Of a stretch of DNA of 15,020 bases, positions 5,426-12,142 are shown piece by piece; within the stretch, counting starts at the first letter, position 1; the number at the start of each line of letters is the position of its first letter. The DNA is from RUG11198 sp036342255. Its GTDB lineage: Bacteria > Bacillota_I > Bacilli_A > RF39 > UBA660. The notes under the pieces were generated by a model that ran no database searches, was not told the DNA's origin, and saw only the letters and a program-made list of their open reading frames with translations. A program made the position numbers and the translations under genes. The stretch covers positions 1-15,020 of the forward strand of contig JAZAUS010000021.1 of NCBI GenBank assembly GCA_036342255.1, read 5' to 3'.

Positions 5426-5810
5426 ATTTAATGATAATATAGAAATTATAAACAAAGACTTTTCAAATTATGAAGATGAAAAAGGTAATTTATTTACTTG
5501 TAATACAATTAATTTACTTACAAGAGTAGATTATATGGAACTTACAAAAGAAGAATATCAAGTAGCAAAATTTAGTAAAAAAATAGAAGATTTAGAATAT
5601 AATATAATAAATATAAAAAGACCAATACCAAAAAATGAAATAACAGGTAAAGAAGAAGATAAAACAACAATAGTAGAAAAAGAAGTAGCAGTAAGACAAG
5701 TATGGAATGTAAGTAATCCATATGGAGCATTTAAAAGTTTTACAAACAAAGAAGAAGCTATTGAAACAGCAAAAGCAATAAATAAAGAAATAATGGAATA
5801 TTATAAATAA
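5406..5810 (+). CDS. 134-aa protein of unknown function
   Basis: ATG 5406 follows GGAGG (5394-5398) and overlaps the chaperone-like frame by 20 bases. The N-terminal part is acidic and polar (NDNIEIINKDFSNYEDEKGN). A charged helix follows (EEYQVAKFSKKIEDLEYNI), then a Lys/Glu/Thr-rich segment. The C-terminal part reads RQVWNVSNPYGAFKSF with TNKEEAIETAKAINKEI, which looks like a small alpha-beta module. I do not recognise the family. Its place at the end of the chaperone-like pair suggests a late or assembly role, but nothing in the sequence proves this. It is followed by the structured leader. Confidence 0.55.
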   Translation: MEKDLCKFNDNIEIINKDFSNYEDEKGNLFTCNTINLLTRVDYMELTKEEYQVAKFSKKIEDLEYNIINIKRPIPKNEITGKEEDKTTIVEKEVAVRQVWNVSNPYGAFKSFTNKEEAIETAKAINKEIMEYYK

Positions 5811-5825
5811 TTTAAAAGGGTAGAA

Positions 5826-5941
5826 ATGAGTATTTTCATAATCTGTTATGTTTTAAAACTCCTAACAATAATACTCATGTAGGGAACTAGGAAAGATACA
5901 AGAAAATTGCTAGTAGAGGGTTAAGCAGTATCTTAAAGGAG
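5826..5941 (+). promoter_or_regulatory. Structured RNA leader with possible ribosome-site sequestration
   Basis: The gap between 5811 and 5947 holds two nested stem-loops. The first is closed by ATGAGTATT (5826-5834) and AATACTCAT (5870-5878), a perfect 9-bp pair. It encloses CATAA/TTATG (5837-5841, 5846-5850) and the palindrome GTTTTAAAAC (5850-5859). The second is closed by AAGATAC (5893-5899) and GTATCTT (5928-5934), with TGCT/AGCA inside. CTCCT at 5859-5863 is complementary to the AGGAG (5937-5941) that serves the 25-codon gene at 5948. There is no T tract, so it is not a terminator. It could be a cis-regulatory leader of the glycosyltransferase cassette; I do not match it to a known riboswitch. 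Confidence 0.45.
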
Positions 5942-5947
5942 AAAATT

Positions 5948-6025
5948 ATGGAAGCAATAATAATAACAAGTATAATTTGTATAACATTAATAATAATTGC
6001 ATATATAGGTAAAGATAAAAAATGA
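5948..6025 (+). CDS. 25-aa membrane peptide coupled to the glycosyltransferase
   Basis: ATG 5948 follows AAAGGAG (5935-5941). The peptide is MEAIIITSIICITLIIIAYI plus GKDKK: one hydrophobic helix with a basic end, probably a membrane segment with the C-terminus inside. Its TGA stop overlaps the ATG of the glycosyltransferase (ATGA at 6022-6025), and the glycosyltransferase has no separate strong ribosome binding site. The peptide may therefore serve as a leader that controls its translation, or anchor the enzyme. The family is not recognised. Confidence 0.55.
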   Translation: MEAIIITSIICITLIIIAYIGKDKK

Positions 6026-7059
6026 AATATGGGAATGTATTTTATATACCACATTTTAATACAATAGGTGGTATAGAAACATATGCTTATGAACTTGCAA
6101 AAAAATACAAAGATAAAGACATTGTATTTGTATATAGTGATAAAACAAGTGATATAAATCAATTAAATAGAATAAGAAAATATGCAAGAGTAATTTATCA
6201 ACCTTTTAATGCTACTGAAAAAATAAAATGTAAAAGATTATTTATAATGTATAGATCAAAAATAGATTTATTTGAAGCAGATGAGGTTATACAAATTATA
6301 CATGCTGATTATGAAGCACAAAACTTAAAACCAAATCTAGATGAAAGAATAAAAGAATATTATGGTGTAAGTAAAGCAGTAGCAGATTCATATAAAAGAA
6401 TATCAGGTATAGATGTAAAAGTAGCATATAATCCACTTACAATAGAAAAACCTAAAAAAATATTAAGATTAATAAGTGCAACAAGATTAACAAAAGAAAA
6501 AGGCAAAGAAAGAATGATAAAATTTGCTAATGAATTAGATAAAGCAGGAATACCTTATGAATGGAGAATCTTTACAAATGATAGTCTACCAATACCAAAT
6601 GAAAATGTAATATATATGAAACCTAGACTAGATATAAGAAATTATATAGCAGATGCAGATTATTTAGTACAATTAAGTGATACAGAAGCGTTTAGTTATT
6701 CAATATTAGAAAGTTTATGTTTAGGAACACCAGTTATTATAACTAATATACCAAGTTCAATAGAAATGGGTGTTGTAAATGGAATAAATGGCTATATTTT
6801 AGACTTTTCTATGAAAGATATACCAATACACGATATATATACAAAAGTACCTAAATTCACCTTTAAAATGCCAAATGATATATATGATAAATTATTAATA
6901 GATGAACCAAATACATATAATCCAAATGAATTAGTAAAAGTTAAGTGTAAAAGAACATATAAAGATTTAGAATTTAACAAACAAATGAAAAAAGATGAAG
7001 AATTTGAAATAATAAAAGAAAGAGTAGAATATTTGAGAGGACTAGATTTAATATGGTAA
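6022..7059 (+). CDS. GT4-type glycosyltransferase with extra C-terminal phage domain
   Basis: This 345-residue GT-B-fold enzyme would move a sugar from an activated donor to an acceptor that cannot be read from sequence. The N-terminal half has the acceptor-side signature IGGIETYAYELA (GGIET at 16-20). The C-terminal half has SATRLTKEKG (152-161, with R155 and K160 for donor phosphate) and the E-x7-E pair E222/E230 in EAFSYSILESLCLGTPVI. Residues from about 305 (VKVKCKRTYKDLEF, then EEFEIIKERVEYL) form a separate short domain, similar to short segments I associate with phage proteins rather than bacterial GT4 enzymes. It overlaps the nucleotidyltransferase-like gene by 7 bases. The likely role is modification of the virion, phage DNA or host glycans; the extra domain favours a virion target. 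The enzyme class is secure, the target is not. Confidence 0.85.
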   Translation: MKYGNVFYIPHFNTIGGIETYAYELAKKYKDKDIVFVYSDKTSDINQLNRIRKYARVIYQPFNATEKIKCKRLFIMYRSKIDLFEADEVIQIIHADYEAQNLKPNLDERIKEYYGVSKAVADSYKRISGIDVKVAYNPLTIEKPKKILRLISATRLTKEKGKERMIKFANELDKAGIPYEWRIFTNDSLPIPNENVIYMKPRLDIRNYIADADYLVQLSDTEAFSYSILESLCLGTPVIITNIPSSIEMGVVNGINGYILDFSMKDIPIHDIYTKVPKFTFKMPNDIYDKLLIDEPNTYNPNELVKVKCKRTYKDLEFNKQMKKDEEFEIIKERVEYLRGLDLIW

Positions 7060-7694
7060 TAATTATGTGTGGTGGTTATTATGAAAACTTTAAAGAACAT
7101 AAATCTTTATCAATAATCAATGGAGAAAGATTAATAGAAAGAACTATTAGATTATTAAAAGAAAATGGTATAGAAGATTATTATATAAGTAGTAATGATG
7201 ATAGATTTAAAGAATATGGTAAAATATTAAAACACGAAAACACATATAGATATGAAGATGGTAAAGTAAAAGGTTATTGGGTAGATGCTTATTATCCTAC
7301 TGATAAACCTTGTATATATTTACATGGTGATGTTTATTATACTGAAAAAGCAATTAAAACAATTTTAAATTATAAACCAAAAATAAATACTATGATAGGT
7401 AATCAATGGGCTTTAAATGAAAATCATGATAAAGTTGGAGAACCTTTTGGATGGATTATAGTAGACCAAAAGAAATTTAGAGATGCAATTAATAAATGTA
7501 AACAATTACAAGATGAAAATAAAATAGAACGAGGTTATGCTATATCATGGGAATTATATGAAGTATTAAATGGTTACGATATAAATGATTTTATAATAGA
7601 TAAAGAAACATATTTAGTAATAAATGATGAAACAGATGATATAGACTATCCAGAGCAAATAGAAATACTAAATAAGAAAGTGAGTAATATATAA
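7053..7694 (+). CDS. Sugar nucleotidyltransferase-like (GT-A/MobA-like) protein
   Basis: The 213-residue protein begins VIIMCGGYYENFKEHKSL, matching the nucleotide-binding start of NTP-transferase enzymes (GG at 7-8, K17 as the phosphate-contacting Lys). INGERLIERTIRLLKENGI follows, then IYLHGDVYY with D93 as the likely metal-binding Asp. The canonical G-x-G-x-R loop is altered, so the nucleotide or reaction may differ. The start at 7053 is needed for the first beta strand; ATG 7065 would remove it. Next to a glycosyltransferase, the natural role is making or handling an activated sugar, or a second transferase step. It overlaps the zinc-ribbon gene by one base. The fold call is fairly secure; the substrate is unknown. 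Confidence 0.7.
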   Translation: MVIIMCGGYYENFKEHKSLSIINGERLIERTIRLLKENGIEDYYISSNDDRFKEYGKILKHENTYRYEDGKVKGYWVDAYYPTDKPCIYLHGDVYYTEKAIKTILNYKPKINTMIGNQWALNENHDKVGEPFGWIIVDQKKFRDAINKCKQLQDENKIERGYAISWELYEVLNGYDINDFIIDKETYLVINDETDDIDYPEQIEILNKKVSNI

Positions 7695-7891
7695 TGCCAT
7701 TTAAAAGTCAAGCAATAACAAGAAAATGTAAATGGTGTGATAAACCTGCTAAAAAATATTATATTGGAACTAGATTTAAAGGGTATTTTAAAACTTGTGG
7801 TAGTGAGGAATGTTTGAAAAAGGCATATAAGGATAAAAATGTAAGACAAAGCAAAAGAAAGAATAGGAGAATAAAGGAAGTGATTAAATAG
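7694..7891 (+). CDS. 65-aa zinc-ribbon protein upstream of terminase
   Basis: The protein has CKWC near residue 12-15 and a second Cys pair C-x4-C (TCGSEEC) about twenty residues later. A basic tail of Lys and Arg follows (NVRQSKRKNRRIKEVIK). This suggests a small zinc-binding, nucleic-acid-binding protein. Its start overlaps the upstream stop (TAATG) and its stop overlaps the GTG start of the next gene, so it is translated with the small-terminase candidate. It could take part in DNA recognition at packaging or be a regulator. No named family is assigned. Confidence 0.6.
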   Translation: MPFKSQAITRKCKWCDKPAKKYYIGTRFKGYFKTCGSEECLKKAYKDKNVRQSKRKNRRIKEVIK

Positions 7892-8247
7892 TGGCAATTA
7901 ATAAAGATAATCTAATATCATTAGCAGATAGAACAACGGAGGAAAAACGAGAAATAGCTATAAAAGGCGGAATAGCGTCAGGAGAAGCACGTAGAGAAAA
8001 AGCCACTATGAAAAAAGCACTTGAAATGTTATTAAATGAAAAAAATGCTAAAGGTAAAACCTATAGAGATTTAGCAACATTAGGATTAATAAAAGGTGCA
8101 ATAGATGGTAAAGCAGAAAATTATAAAGTTATAGTATCATTATTAGGAGAATTAGAAGAAAATAATGAAACACCACAAGTAAATATTAATATAGTAGATA
8201 ATAGTAAATTGGAGAAAATTTTATATGAAGATAATAATCAACAATAA
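7891..8247 (+). CDS. Putative terminase small subunit (KGG-type)
   Basis: GTG at 7891 is the start: AAGGAAGTG lies at a proper distance and the upstream TAG overlaps it by one base. The 118-residue protein has an N-terminal EEKREIAIKGGIASGEARRE block (KGG motif), a helical centre (MKKALEMLLNEKN, then DLATLGLIKGAIDGKAENY) and a polar tail with NINIVDNSKLEKIL. This layout is typical of phage proteins found just before the large terminase and often annotated as small terminase or DUF5681-like. If so, it recognises phage DNA and brings it to TerL. DNA binding has not been shown by any classical motif here, so the role rests on position and resemblance. Confidence 0.6.
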   Translation: MAINKDNLISLADRTTEEKREIAIKGGIASGEARREKATMKKALEMLLNEKNAKGKTYRDLATLGLIKGAIDGKAENYKVIVSLLGELEENNETPQVNINIVDNSKLEKILYEDNNQQ

Positions 8248-8575
8248 GTATAAAAGTTTAAATGAATATATATATGAATGTAGAAAGAATTATTACTTAG
8301 CAAATCAAACAAAACAAAAAGAAACAATGTTATCAGCATTAGCATTTACTAAAATACCACCAATAAAGAAGTTTCCTATTGAATTAATATTCTATTGGCA
8401 TATGAAATCAAAAATAGCTGATTTAGATGGTAGAGTACCAAAGAATATAATTGATGGACTTGTAAGAAGTAAAAGAATACCAGATGACAATGTAAAATAC
8501 ATAAGAAAGATAACACATATATATGTAGAAGATAAAAAAGATTTTGTCGAAGTTGAAATACGAAGTATGGAATAG
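8225..8575 (+). CDS. rusA: RusA-like Holliday junction resolvase
   Basis: This 116-residue protein matches the RusA family in length and in its acidic active-site pattern: D66 and D68 (KIADLDGRVPKN), K73, D77 (IIDGLV) and D87-D88 (RIPDDNV), ending in beta strands (THIYVEDKKDFVEVEI). RusA enzymes are dimeric, metal-dependent nucleases that cut four-way DNA junctions symmetrically. In many Firmicutes phages the gene lies next to terminase, where it is thought to clear branched replication intermediates before packaging. It overlaps the preceding gene by 23 bases. All key acidic residues are present. Confidence 0.85.
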   Translation: MKIIINNKYKSLNEYIYECRKNYYLANQTKQKETMLSALAFTKIPPIKKFPIELIFYWHMKSKIADLDGRVPKNIIDGLVRSKRIPDDNVKYIRKITHIYVEDKKDFVEVEIRSME

Positions 8576-8584
8576 AGGAATATT

Positions 8585-8623
8585 ATGGAAGAAATTTGGA
8601 AATATGTAGAGGAGATGATATAA
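8585..8623 (+). CDS. Tiny 12-codon frame, doubtful
   Basis: Between the resolvase and the next gene there is ATG 8585, preceded by AGAGGA, reading MEEIWKYVEEMI to TAA at 8621-8623, which touches the ATG at 8624. It may only pass ribosomes on to the next gene. The opening EEIWK recalls the beginning of NUMOD4-type domains, but twelve residues are too few to support descent from one. Confidence 0.2.
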   Translation: MEEIWKYVEEMI

Positions 8624-8863
8624 ATGGAATTTATCAAAGTAGGTAAAAACTATATGATAAAAAATGGTAATGGAAGAATAATAAGTGAAAAAGAAAAATT
8701 ACAATTAGAAAATGAAGAACTTATTATTAAAGATTTTCAAAGTAATGAATGCCAAGCAAAAACAACACAAAAATTAAAAAAGAATAAAAAAAGAATAAAA
8801 GAAATAGACACTGCAATTCAAGACAAGGAGAATGCAGATGATACTATCAAAAAAACAAATTAA
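8624..8863 (+). CDS. 79-aa charged helical protein, unknown function
   Basis: ATG 8624 follows GAGGAGATG. A short beta-like start (MEFIKVGKNYMIKNGNGRII) precedes a long Lys/Glu/Gln-rich helix with basic stretches (KLKKNKKRIKEIDTAIQ). Its 3' end contains AAGGAG (8825-8830), which serves the large terminase start, and it overlaps that gene by 26 bases. It could be a DNA-binding or packaging accessory protein. I see no recognisable family. Confidence 0.55.
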   Translation: MEFIKVGKNYMIKNGNGRIISEKEKLQLENEELIIKDFQSNECQAKTTQKLKKNKKRIKEIDTAIQDKENADDTIKKTN

Positions 8864-10229
8864 CTTATACAAAGATATAATTAGTCCTGATATACCAAAT
8901 ATAAGTGTATTAGGATCTACTCAAAGTGGTAAAACTTATGATATATGTGGTGCTTTAATTCAATATGCAAGAGAATTAAATAATTATGAGAAAGAACAAA
9001 GAAAAAAAGAAAATTATATACCTCGTGAATATAACGGAGCAATAATAGGGTGGACTACTGATACAATAAAATCAAATATAGTAGATAACTTGGTAAATAT
9101 TTTAGAAAAAGAATATCATTTTAAAAATGGGAAAGAATTTACATTAAAATATGGTAATGCAGATAAATATTTAGAAATTTATAATGTAAAATTTTATTTT
9201 TTTGGATTTAATACAAATCTATCTTTTAATAGAATATTAGGTAAACCTTTAATATTTGTTTGGGTAGATGAAGCAGCCAGAATCTATACATCACCCACAT
9301 TAAGAGAAAGCTTTGATGAACTAGCAGGAAGACAAATGTCGTTTAGTGGACACCCATACTATAAAAGAATAGATAGTTTTAATGTTGAGGGAAGTCAGAA
9401 CCACCCATATAAAAAAGAGTATATAGATAAAAGAGATTGGAAACAATATGTATTCTTTCCATATGATAATCCAGTATTAGATACAGAAGAAAAAATAAAA
9501 GAAGCAGTAAAAAGTTTCCCAGTAGGATCATTAAGAGAACAAAAAGTATTTAATAAATGGGTAGTAGCAGAAGGTAGAGTATTTAATCATATATCAAAAA
9601 TAACAAAAGAAGAATTTGAAAAAAACTATTTAATAAGAGAAATAGGAATAGGTTGTGATTATGGTAGTGTAAATGCAACTACTTTCAGTGCAATAGCATT
9701 AGCACAAAATCAAAATACAAGATTATGGAATTTAGTATTATTAGATAAATATTATCACGATCCTAAAATTGAAGGGGATACGCCAACAACAGAGTTCTAT
9801 TCAAATCAATTAAAAGAGTTTATTAATTATTTACATAAAAAGTATGTAAGCATACCAATAAATACATTAGTAATAGATAGTGAGGCAAGTCATTTTAGTA
9901 ATAGATTAGAAGTAGATGGAATAAGACACGAATTAGCAAAAAAAAATAATATGAGTGTAGATAAATCAGTACAACTGATGCAAAGTTTATTCTATAAAGA
10001 TTTCTTGAAAATAATAGAAATGCCACATATAAGATATTTTATAAATAAAGAACCAGTATTTGGTGGACATGATATTGGTTTAGAAGAATTAGAAAGTTAT
10101 CATTATGATAAATTAAGAAGTGAAAGAGAAGGTATAAATGCCTATGTTAAAGACTTTGACCATTATGTAGATGGAACAAGATATATAATAATGGAATATA
10201 GTTTAACAGGAAGATGCCCAATTGTATAG
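8838..10229 (+). CDS. terL: Terminase large subunit (DNA packaging ATPase-nuclease)
   Basis: This 463-residue motor pumps phage DNA into the procapsid and cuts the concatemer. The N-terminal ATPase has Walker A GSTQSGKT (26-33) and Walker B VWVDEA (141-146, D144/E145). The C-terminal RNase H-like nuclease has the acidic residues D274 (GCDYGS), D347 (VIDSEA) and D445 in DHYVDGTRY. Two ATG codons are close: 8832 is one base from the AAGGAG (8825-8830), too near for initiation, while 8838 is seven bases away and is chosen. The length is normal for the family and all key residues are intact. The portal follows downstream after two small genes. Confidence 0.95.
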   Translation: MILSKKQINLYKDIISPDIPNISVLGSTQSGKTYDICGALIQYARELNNYEKEQRKKENYIPREYNGAIIGWTTDTIKSNIVDNLVNILEKEYHFKNGKEFTLKYGNADKYLEIYNVKFYFFGFNTNLSFNRILGKPLIFVWVDEAARIYTSPTLRESFDELAGRQMSFSGHPYYKRIDSFNVEGSQNHPYKKEYIDKRDWKQYVFFPYDNPVLDTEEKIKEAVKSFPVGSLREQKVFNKWVVAEGRVFNHISKITKEEFEKNYLIREIGIGCDYGSVNATTFSAIALAQNQNTRLWNLVLLDKYYHDPKIEGDTPTTEFYSNQLKEFINYLHKKYVSIPINTLVIDSEASHFSNRLEVDGIRHELAKKNNMSVDKSVQLMQSLFYKDFLKIIEMPHIRYFINKEPVFGGHDIGLEELESYHYDKLRSEREGINAYVKDFDHYVDGTRYIIMEYSLTGRCPIV

Positions 10230-10238
10230 GAGAATAAA

Positions 10239-10445
10239 ATGCAAATAAAATGTAAAAAGACAAAAAGATTTTTATGTAGTTTAAATTATGATGAAATAAT
10301 AGACTTATTAAAAAAATATAATATAGTATTAGAAAGACCACTTGAAATAGTAATACCATGTAGAACATGCCATGAAAGTGAAGTATATCGTATCTATAAA
10401 GACCATTATGTATTTATAGAAAATAAGACTATTGACAAAAAATAA
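10239..10445 (+). CDS. 68-aa Com-like zinc-binding small phage protein
   Basis: ATG 10239 follows AGGAG. The protein has four cysteines: C5 and C13 near the N-terminus, and the pair C41-x2-C44 (IPCRTCHESE), followed by VYRIYKDHYVF. The spacing resembles small zinc-binding phage proteins loosely like Mu Com, which binds mRNA, so an RNA- or DNA-binding role is possible. I have seen similar small proteins in Firmicutes phages without known function. The promoter at 10432 lies in its last codons. Confidence 0.55.
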   Translation: MQIKCKKTKRFLCSLNYDEIIDLLKKYNIVLERPLEIVIPCRTCHESEVYRIYKDHYVFIENKTIDKK

Positions 10446-10460
10446 AAAATATGGTATATT
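10432..10460 (+). promoter_or_regulatory. Strong sigma-70 promoter between terminase and portal
   Basis: The -35 box is a consensus TTGACA (10432-10437), the spacer is 17 bases, the -10 box is TATATT (10455-10460), and TG at 10452-10453 gives an extended -10. The start of transcription should be near 10467. The spacer starts AAAA directly after the -35 box, and the -10 is followed by C and an AT-rich TATAG, as at the 4553 promoter. It overlaps the stop of the Com-like gene. Confidence 0.8.
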
Positions 10461-10466
10461 CTTATT

Positions 10467-10535
10467 ATAGAAGTGCAGTGTATTTGACCTATAAGGTGCA
10501 AATGGAAGCATAGGGGAAAACCTTATGCTTTTTTT
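10467..10535 (+). ncRNA. Short untranslated RNA ending in an intrinsic terminator
   Basis: The promoter at 10432 would make an RNA of about 69 bases ending in the T tract at 10529-10535. It contains no start codon with a ribosome binding site before the terminator. A first hairpin pairs TTTGACC (10483-10489) with GGTGCAAA (10495-10502) around the loop TATAA, leaving one bulged G (10498). The terminator stem follows. It may be a stable small RNA, or the leader of an attenuated head-gene transcript. The sequence matches no RNA family I can name. Confidence 0.45.
10508..10535 (+). terminator. Intrinsic terminator upstream of head genes
   Basis: GCATAGGG (10508-10515) pairs with CCTTATGC (10521-10528), eight pairs including one G-T wobble, around the loop GAAAA, followed by seven T residues (10529-10535). 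This is a clear rho-independent terminator. The ribosome binding site of the next gene (GGAGG) begins three bases beyond the T tract. Confidence 0.85.
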
Positions 10536-10548
10536 GTTGGAGGAACAG

Positions 10549-10791
10549 ATGAAAACAAAAGACTGGACTCTTTACTTATATTATAGTGGAGTATTAATTA
10601 AAAAAATAAGAATAAAGGAACAAGAAGCACCAGCAGATAATAGTTATGTAATAAATGTATATTTTAAGAAAAAACTATTTGGATCAAATAAAGTAGGTGT
10701 AATAGTTCGACCAGTAAGATTATTAAAGAATGATGAAAAAAATAGAAAAACTTACTGGGGTACAACATTAGAAACAGGAATAGAGATATAG
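10549..10791 (+). CDS. 80-aa protein of unknown function before the portal
   Basis: An in-frame ATG at 10525 lies inside the terminator stem and has no ribosome binding site. ATG 10549 follows GGAGG at about 10539-10543 and is chosen. The protein is mostly beta: KDWTLYLYYSGVLIKKIRI, then SYVINVYFKKKLFGSNKVGVI, ending YWGTTLETGIEI. It would fold as a small beta sheet or barrel. Position directly ahead of the portal suggests a head or packaging role, but the family is not recognised. The AGGAGG at its end serves the portal gene. Confidence 0.6.
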   Translation: MKTKDWTLYLYYSGVLIKKIRIKEQEAPADNSYVINVYFKKKLFGSNKVGVIVRPVRLLKNDEKNRKTYWGTTLETGIEI

Positions 10792-10801
10792 GAGGAATAC
10801 A

Positions 10802-12142
10802 ATGTTAGGAAAATTAAGACATTTTAATCCATTACAAGCACCTTATATCAAAGTAAATGTAAAAGTAGCAAATCCTGGTTATACAAATGGAAAACCAAAT
10901 ATAAAAGAAGAACAAAGATATGTATTAGCACCATCTGCAAAGAAGATAGGAACATACATAAGAAATCAATTATTTGGTAGTGATTTATTAACACAAACAG
11001 AAGGATTAGATATTAACTGGTTAATGCCAACATTAGGGGAAGCATTAGAGTTAAGTATATATGAAAGAGAAAGTTTTATATATATACATAAATTTGATAA
11101 TAAGATATATTTGGAATGTATTAAAAAATGTGATATACATAATCTAGTACAAAGATATGACAAAATAATAAGTTGTGATATTATACAAGATTTTGAAGGT
11201 AAAGAATATGATTATGCATTAAAAAGACATATAGAGTTAGAAGATGGTAATACAGAACTTACTTTCACAGCATATAAAAGAGAAAAAAATGGTAGTGAAT
11301 GGCAAGAAATGTCATTAAATGCCTTTAATGAAATAAATCAAACAGAATATGAAAAAGTATATGAACTTCCATATGAAGTATTAATCAACATAGATATAGG
11401 ACAAGACTTTTTCAAAGATAGTGTTAAGTTCTTAAATGAAGAAATGGAAATTTTCAATACAATGAGTAAAGAAAGATCTAAGACTGAAACAAGAATAGCA
11501 ACAACACAGCACTATCAAAGTGGTGATATATATAATCAATGGCAGCCAAGTAGTAATATGTATGATGTAAAGACATTAAGTGTAGCAGGAATGCAAGATT
11601 TCTTCACATTACTACCAGGAGATAGAGAACATGCTGTATTTGAATATTTACAAGGTAATTATAGAATAGAAGAATATATGAATGCATTTAAGTTCTGTGA
11701 TTATCAAGTAATACAAATGGCAAACTTAAGTCCTGCAAGTTTTGGATATGAAAAAGATAACTATCAAAATGTAGCAAGTATAGACTTATCAATGAATCAA
11801 ACTGAAATGACTATTGAAGCTATAAAGAAGCAAATAGCACCACAAGTAAATCATTTAATAGTAAATATAGTTAAATTACAAGAACTTCTTAATATAGAAG
11901 ATGATAAAATACCAAGTGATTTAGTATGGGATTATGGAGATAATGAAAAGTTAGATGATGACAAAAAGATAAGAACATTAAAAGCAATACAACAAACAAT
12001 GGCAATTCCATACAATACAAGAGCAAAAATAATGACACCAATATTAAATAAACTAATAGATGAAAAAGTAGATGCTGATGGTATAACAAAAGCATACAAC
12101 GAAGAAAGAGAAGATTTAAGAATAAATTATGAAGAATACTAA
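10802..12142 (+). CDS. Portal protein, A118-like
   Basis: The portal forms the dodecameric ring at one capsid vertex through which DNA enters and leaves, and it docks the terminase. At 446 residues the length fits. The central segment SPASFGY at about 310-316, followed by NYQNVASIDLSMNQTEMTIEAIKK and a long helix, matches the A118-type portal layout (a Ser/Thr-rich turn followed by tandem helices). It lies downstream of terL and immediately before the minor capsid protein 2 gene, the expected order. The start follows AGGAGG, and the gene overlaps the next by 14 bases. The absence of an alternative function and the order make the call firm; the subfamily is recognised by eye. Confidence 0.85.
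   Translation: MLGKLRHFNPLQAPYIKVNVKVANPGYTNGKPNIKEEQRYVLAPSAKKIGTYIRNQLFGSDLLTQTEGLDINWLMPTLGEALELSIYERESFIYIHKFDNKIYLECIKKCDIHNLVQRYDKIISCDIIQDFEGKEYDYALKRHIELEDGNTELTFTAYKREKNGSEWQEMSLNAFNEINQTEYEKVYELPYEVLINIDIGQDFFKDSVKFLNEEMEIFNTMSKERSKTETRIATTQHYQSGDIYNQWQPSSNMYDVKTLSVAGMQDFFTLLPGDREHAVFEYLQGNYRIEEYMNAFKFCDYQVIQMANLSPASFGYEKDNYQNVASIDLSMNQTEMTIEAIKKQIAPQVNHLIVNIVKLQELLNIEDDKIPSDLVWDYGDNEKLDDDKKIRTLKAIQQTMAIPYNTRAKIMTPILNKLIDEKVDADGITKAYNEEREDLRINYEEY

Noticed and set aside
10525..10548. Longer version of the 80-residue gene starting at ATG 10525
   Set aside because: That ATG is part of the terminator stem and has no ribosome binding site, whereas ATG 10549 has GGAGG at a normal distance.
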